This document shows, one piece after another, positions 33,248 through 35,566 of a stretch of 35,566 nucleotides of DNA; within the stretch, counting starts at the first letter, position 1, and each line of letters begins with the position of its first letter. The translations under genes and the position numbers were made by a program. Below the pieces are notes generated by a model that worked only from the letters and a program-made list of their open reading frames with translations, did no database searches and was not told where the DNA came from. The stretch covers positions 1 through 35,566 of the forward strand of contig MWCU01000064.1 in the NCBI GenBank assembly GCA_002070205.1, written 5' to 3'. Source of the DNA: Firmicutes bacterium ADurb.Bin182 (GTDB lineage Bacteria; Bacillota; Clostridia; Christensenellales; CAG-138).

Positions 33248-34348
33248 TTATTTGGCCATAACAACCATGCGGTTCCACTTCTCAGTAAATTCCTCTTCGT
33301 TTTCCGTTATAACATCCCATTCCATTGTTACGAGCGACGATACATCATCACCATACACAAGCTTCTCAGCCACTTCATCGCTCACCTTGACGTTTTTGTT
33401 GCAGGGACTGAAGAAGATTTCCTCAGCATAAGCTGTTTGAGCTTCTACGCCGATGCAGCGGTTTACAAACTCTTCGGCCAAGGCCATGTGCTTGCTGTTC
33501 TTTGCAATAACCCAGGTATCCTTCGCCAATATAGCGCCGGGATCCGAAGGATAGACAAATGTGCAAGGAAAACCCTGAGCGATATAATCGTTCGAATAGC
33601 TGTTGAAGATAGCTGCTGCATGGACATTGCCCTGCTCAATTTCCAGAAACAGCTCGTCCAGATTTGTATAGAAGAACGGGAACGGACCAAGCTCCGCCAA
33701 CTTTGCGAATACGGCGTCAGGGTCGTTCTCCAGGTCCAAGCCCCAGGCTTCAGCCGTGACATAGATGATTGCCGCACCCTCCGAGCCGGGGAAATTGCTA
33801 AAAGCTATTTTGCCTTTGAGCTCAGGCCGCCATAAATCTTTCCAGCTAGTGATAGGCTCGGTGACCAGTTCATTGTTATAGCAAATACCATATGCCATGA
33901 TGGATTGACCATAGCCGCCTACTTGAGCAAAATCATAGAGCTGGTCAAAATTGGACAGCTCTGGATTCACCGGAGCGGCAACCCCGTTTATAATCGCATC
34001 CGCTGATTCGCGAATATTCAACCCATAGACGTCCATCGAAGGATTGTCTTTTTCCGTATACAACTTTACCACGCGGTCAGAAGATCCGCCAAGCACCAGC
34101 TCGATGGAACATCCCAGCTCCTCCTCCATGGGCTCCACTACTGATTCGCGCAAAACCTTTTCGATAGTTCCGCCCCAAACGCCAACCACCAATGTCTCTC
34201 CTTCAAAAGGTTTGTCCACATTCGCTTCATCTTCAGTTGTCTTGCCTGGTGCTGGGTCTGACGATGGAACTGGTGCTGGTTTCTCACCGCACGCGGTCAA
34301 GGAAGTTAGCACTATTAATGCCAACAGTAAACAGAGCAACTTTTTCAT
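33248..34348 (-). CDS. ABC transporter substrate-binding lipoprotein, PotD-like
   Basis: This 366-residue extracellular binding protein has a lipoprotein signal ending in SLTAC (C20) and an acidic linker. The mature part begins ETLVVGVWGGTIEKVLRESVV, typical of family 1 polyamine/iron-type binding proteins. AAGGAGGATCAG precedes the ATG. It is first in the operon, downstream of a clear promoter. The ligand-pocket residues cannot be assigned, so polyamine is only the family default. The neighbouring hydrolases suggest a nitrogen-ring compound. Confidence 0.9.
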   Translation of the reverse strand: MKKLLCLLLALIVLTSLTACGEKPAPVPSSDPAPGKTTEDEANVDKPFEGETLVVGVWGGTIEKVLRESVVEPMEEELGCSIELVLGGSSDRVVKLYTEKDNPSMDVYGLNIRESADAIINGVAAPVNPELSNFDQLYDFAQVGGYGQSIMAYGICYNNELVTEPITSWKDLWRPELKGKIAFSNFPGSEGAAIIYVTAEAWGLDLENDPDAVFAKLAELGPFPFFYTNLDELFLEIEQGNVHAAAIFNSYSNDYIAQGFPCTFVYPSDPGAILAKDTWVIAKNSKHMALAEEFVNRCIGVEAQTAYAEEIFFSPCNKNVKVSDEVAEKLVYGDDVSSLVTMEWDVITENEEEFTEKWNRMVVMAK

Positions 34349-34445
34349 GAATCTGATCCTCCTTAGAATGTTTTTTTGATGTGTTTCTTCCCCTTGTGGA
34401 GCTAGTTAAGTTGATAGGTTGTTAAACGGAATAACGTCTAACACT

Positions 34446-34473
34446 ATGATATCACTTGTTAATGAAATGTCAA
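34446..34473 (-). promoter_or_regulatory. Promoter of the transporter-hydrolase set
   Basis: On the minus strand a perfect TTGACA (34468-34473), a 16-base spacer and TATCAT (34446-34451) lie about 100 bases before the binding-protein start. Confidence 0.75.
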
Positions 34474-34486
34474 TAGACCAATTGAC
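34469..34486. promoter_or_regulatory. Inverted repeat overlapping the -35 (candidate operator)
   Basis: GTCAAT-AGACCA-ATTGAC is a perfect six-base inverted repeat with a six-base spacer. It covers the -35 box. On the minus strand it contains TTGGTCTA, similar to half-sites bound by HutC/NagR-type GntR regulators. Binding by the GntR protein encoded at 25667-26401 is an inference. Confidence 0.5.
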
Positions 34487-34568
34487 GATTTTTGTTGACG
34501 TGTTGATATAAAAACCGTGCAAGCGGTCAGACGCACATAACTGGCATACTTTTGCCTGCATCCCACGG

Positions 34569-34783
34569 CCAATATCGACATGGTCAGCGCCGTTCATCCC
34601 AAAATGGAGTTGGGGCGCATGGTCGCAAGGAACATCATAAAAATGATGTCCGATAAGAACTGGAAGACCAATGATTACTCATACAGGTTTCCTCCGCTTA
34701 TCAGCGACGGCTGTTCGATAAAAAATTTGAACGAAAAACCCGAAAGAAAAAAAGAGCGGTACGCTCAACAAGCGACAAGCTGA
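34569..34783 (+). pseudogene. Detached 3' end of the AraR-like regulator gene
   Basis: The frame encodes the C-terminal 71 residues of the regulator, from NIDMVSAVHP to the natural end YAQQATS, and stops at the same TGA. Upstream of 34569 the sequence is unrelated. No start or ribosome site is present, so it is not expected to be expressed. It marks the right boundary of the accessory segment. Confidence 0.9.
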
Positions 34784-34788
34784 CGGCA
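34569..34788. repeat. Right copy of the perfect 220-bp direct repeat
   Basis: This copy is identical to 21049-21268. It contains the last 71 codons and stop of the AraR-like gene plus five bases beyond the stop. Confidence 0.97.
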
Positions 34789-34916
34789 GGCGGAAAGCTC
34801 TCTGTTTTCTAAAGTGATTTTGCGCATTCAAGAGCGGGCGGAAATGACGCCTGAAGCTCTGAAGGCATCTCGGGTCATCCTGAAGCATTGACTGCAAATT
34901 CTCAAATCGGCGGTAA

Positions 34917-35566
34917 TCATATCAATTTTTCGCTTTCAAGCAATTCTATGCCTCTTCTATGTATCTCGACGACGTCTCCGCGCAGTGAATCCCAGAAATC
35001 CTCTGCCGGTTTTTTGCGCCGCATGGCCATTTCCCTGCCCCGAGCCGTATAGAAACGGTCATAAACGTTTTCAAGCTTAAACTTATACTCATTGAAAAAG
35101 GTGTTATCCGGGTCGTTTTCGCCGTCAATAACGTTTCCGGCGTCATCGGTGGAATAAAGCTTGTCGCCTACCTGGCCTTTATAAATCAGCGTCCGCACTA
35201 TCCCGAGCGTTCCAGCGGCATCAAGCTTATCGGAATCAAAAAGTATCCGCGCCTCGATGCTTTCCGGCGGATTATCGCTTCTGAACCTGTGCGAAGCGAT
35301 TGCGCTCTTGACGCGCGCGGCCTTTTCTTCCGTCCAGCCGATAGTCAAAAGATACTGGTACGCCATTTCCCCGCCTTCCGCGGCATGGCAGAGCATCGGG
35401 TCTTTATACTGTTTGTCCCTTCCTATATCATGAAGCAGGCAGGCCGCAATAAGAACATCCGTATCCACATCGTGCTCGGTCTTAGCAATGTCAAGCGCTG
35501 AATACAATACCCGATAAATATGCTCTTTGTCGTGCGCGCTGTCGGTCATGCGGGAAACCATGAAGG
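34917..35566 (-). CDS. HD-domain phosphohydrolase (partial, runs off the right edge)
   Basis: At least 214 residues of an HD-superfamily metal-dependent phosphohydrolase are present. They include AHDKEHIYRVL, the HD pair LLHDIGRD (H44-D45 counting from the ATG at 35561), a conserved histidine in IASHRF and the late aspartate in DSDKLDA. The frame remains open to base 35566 and the ATG at 35561 has no visible ribosome site, so the true start is probably outside the window. Relatives act on nucleotides or unknown phosphoesters. It stands alone here and reads toward the AraR-like gene in the arrangement before the insertion. Confidence 0.88.
   Translation of the reverse strand, partial: FMVSRMTDSAHDKEHIYRVLYSALDIAKTEHDVDTDVLIAACLLHDIGRDKQYKDPMLCHAAEGGEMAYQYLLTIGWTEEKAARVKSAIASHRFRSDNPPESIEARILFDSDKLDAAGTLGIVRTLIYKGQVGDKLYSTDDAGNVIDGENDPDNTFFNEYKFKLENVYDRFYTARGREMAMRRKKPAEDFWDSLRGDVVEIHRRGIELLESEKLI

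Larger units (their letters stand above)
21269..34568. mobile_element. 13.3-kb accessory segment between 220-bp direct repeats
   Basis: This segment carries two minus-strand catabolic and transport gene sets, and neither edge gene is cut. It splits what looks like the original neighbourhood: AraR-like gene, then TGACGGCAGGCGG, then the HD-domain gene. No integrase, transposase or tRNA is visible inside, so the mechanism is unknown. Options are site-specific integration at the gene's 3' end with the lost element integrase, RecA-dependent duplication, or an assembly join at a repeated sequence. Confidence 0.5.

Overview
The window looks like chromosomal DNA of a Gram-positive Clostridia-type bacterium (Bacillota). 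The basis is AGGAGG-like ribosome sites before nearly every gene, short lipoprotein signals (LVAC, LTAC) on both ABC binding proteins, GntR/AraR-type regulators and large serine recombinases. No rRNA, tRNA or CRISPR array was seen. The housekeeping core (DEAD-box helicase, xpt, guaA) is surrounded by accessory DNA.

Layout. 1-1701: the tail of a beta-propeller-like protein and an RlmD/RumA-type 23S rRNA uracil methyltransferase, in AT-rich codons. 1750-5800: mobile-element debris, with a short serine recombinase, a P-loop kinase, IS21-like terminal repeats, a CPBP protease and a large serine recombinase that has lost its catalytic N-terminus. 5800-9230: intergenic repeats (a tandem 56-bp unit and a hairpin family with a fixed 13-nt loop and changing stems), a detached helicase tail, and a KAP P-loop NTPase gene between two copies of the helicase tail. 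9226-13250: DEAD-box helicase (frameshifted at its end), then xpt-guaA (xanthine to XMP to GMP) and a strong terminator. 13780-14920: a dpnI-dpnD pair for cutting methylated GATC, whose natural start codon reads ATA. 15160-21263: a CUT2 sugar ABC operon (binding protein, permease, two-domain ATPase, permease) and its AraR-like regulator, with two operator-like palindromes 31 bp apart at the promoter.

21049-34788: a 13.5-kb accessory segment bounded by a perfect 220-bp direct repeat, which is the 3' end of the AraR-like gene. It carries two minus-strand gene sets. The first, from 34348 down to 26712, is a polyamine-type ABC importer, an enamidase-like hydrolase, an 8-oxoguanine deaminase-like amidohydrolase and a creatininase-family amidohydrolase. 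The second, from 26401 down to 21757, is a GntR/UTRA regulator, a SIS isomerase, a YjbQ protein, two small unknown proteins, a PfkB kinase and a stand-alone C-terminal domain of the RarA/MgsA AAA+ ATPase. I infer import and opening of a nitrogen-containing ring compound in the first set, and processing of a phosphorylated amino-sugar or Amadori-like compound in the second. Neither substrate can be fixed from sequence. An HD-domain hydrolase runs off the right edge.

The strongest leads are the DpnI homologue with an ATA start, the hairpin family with covarying stems, the KAP gene in a duplicated helicase tail, and the 220-bp-bounded catabolic island.
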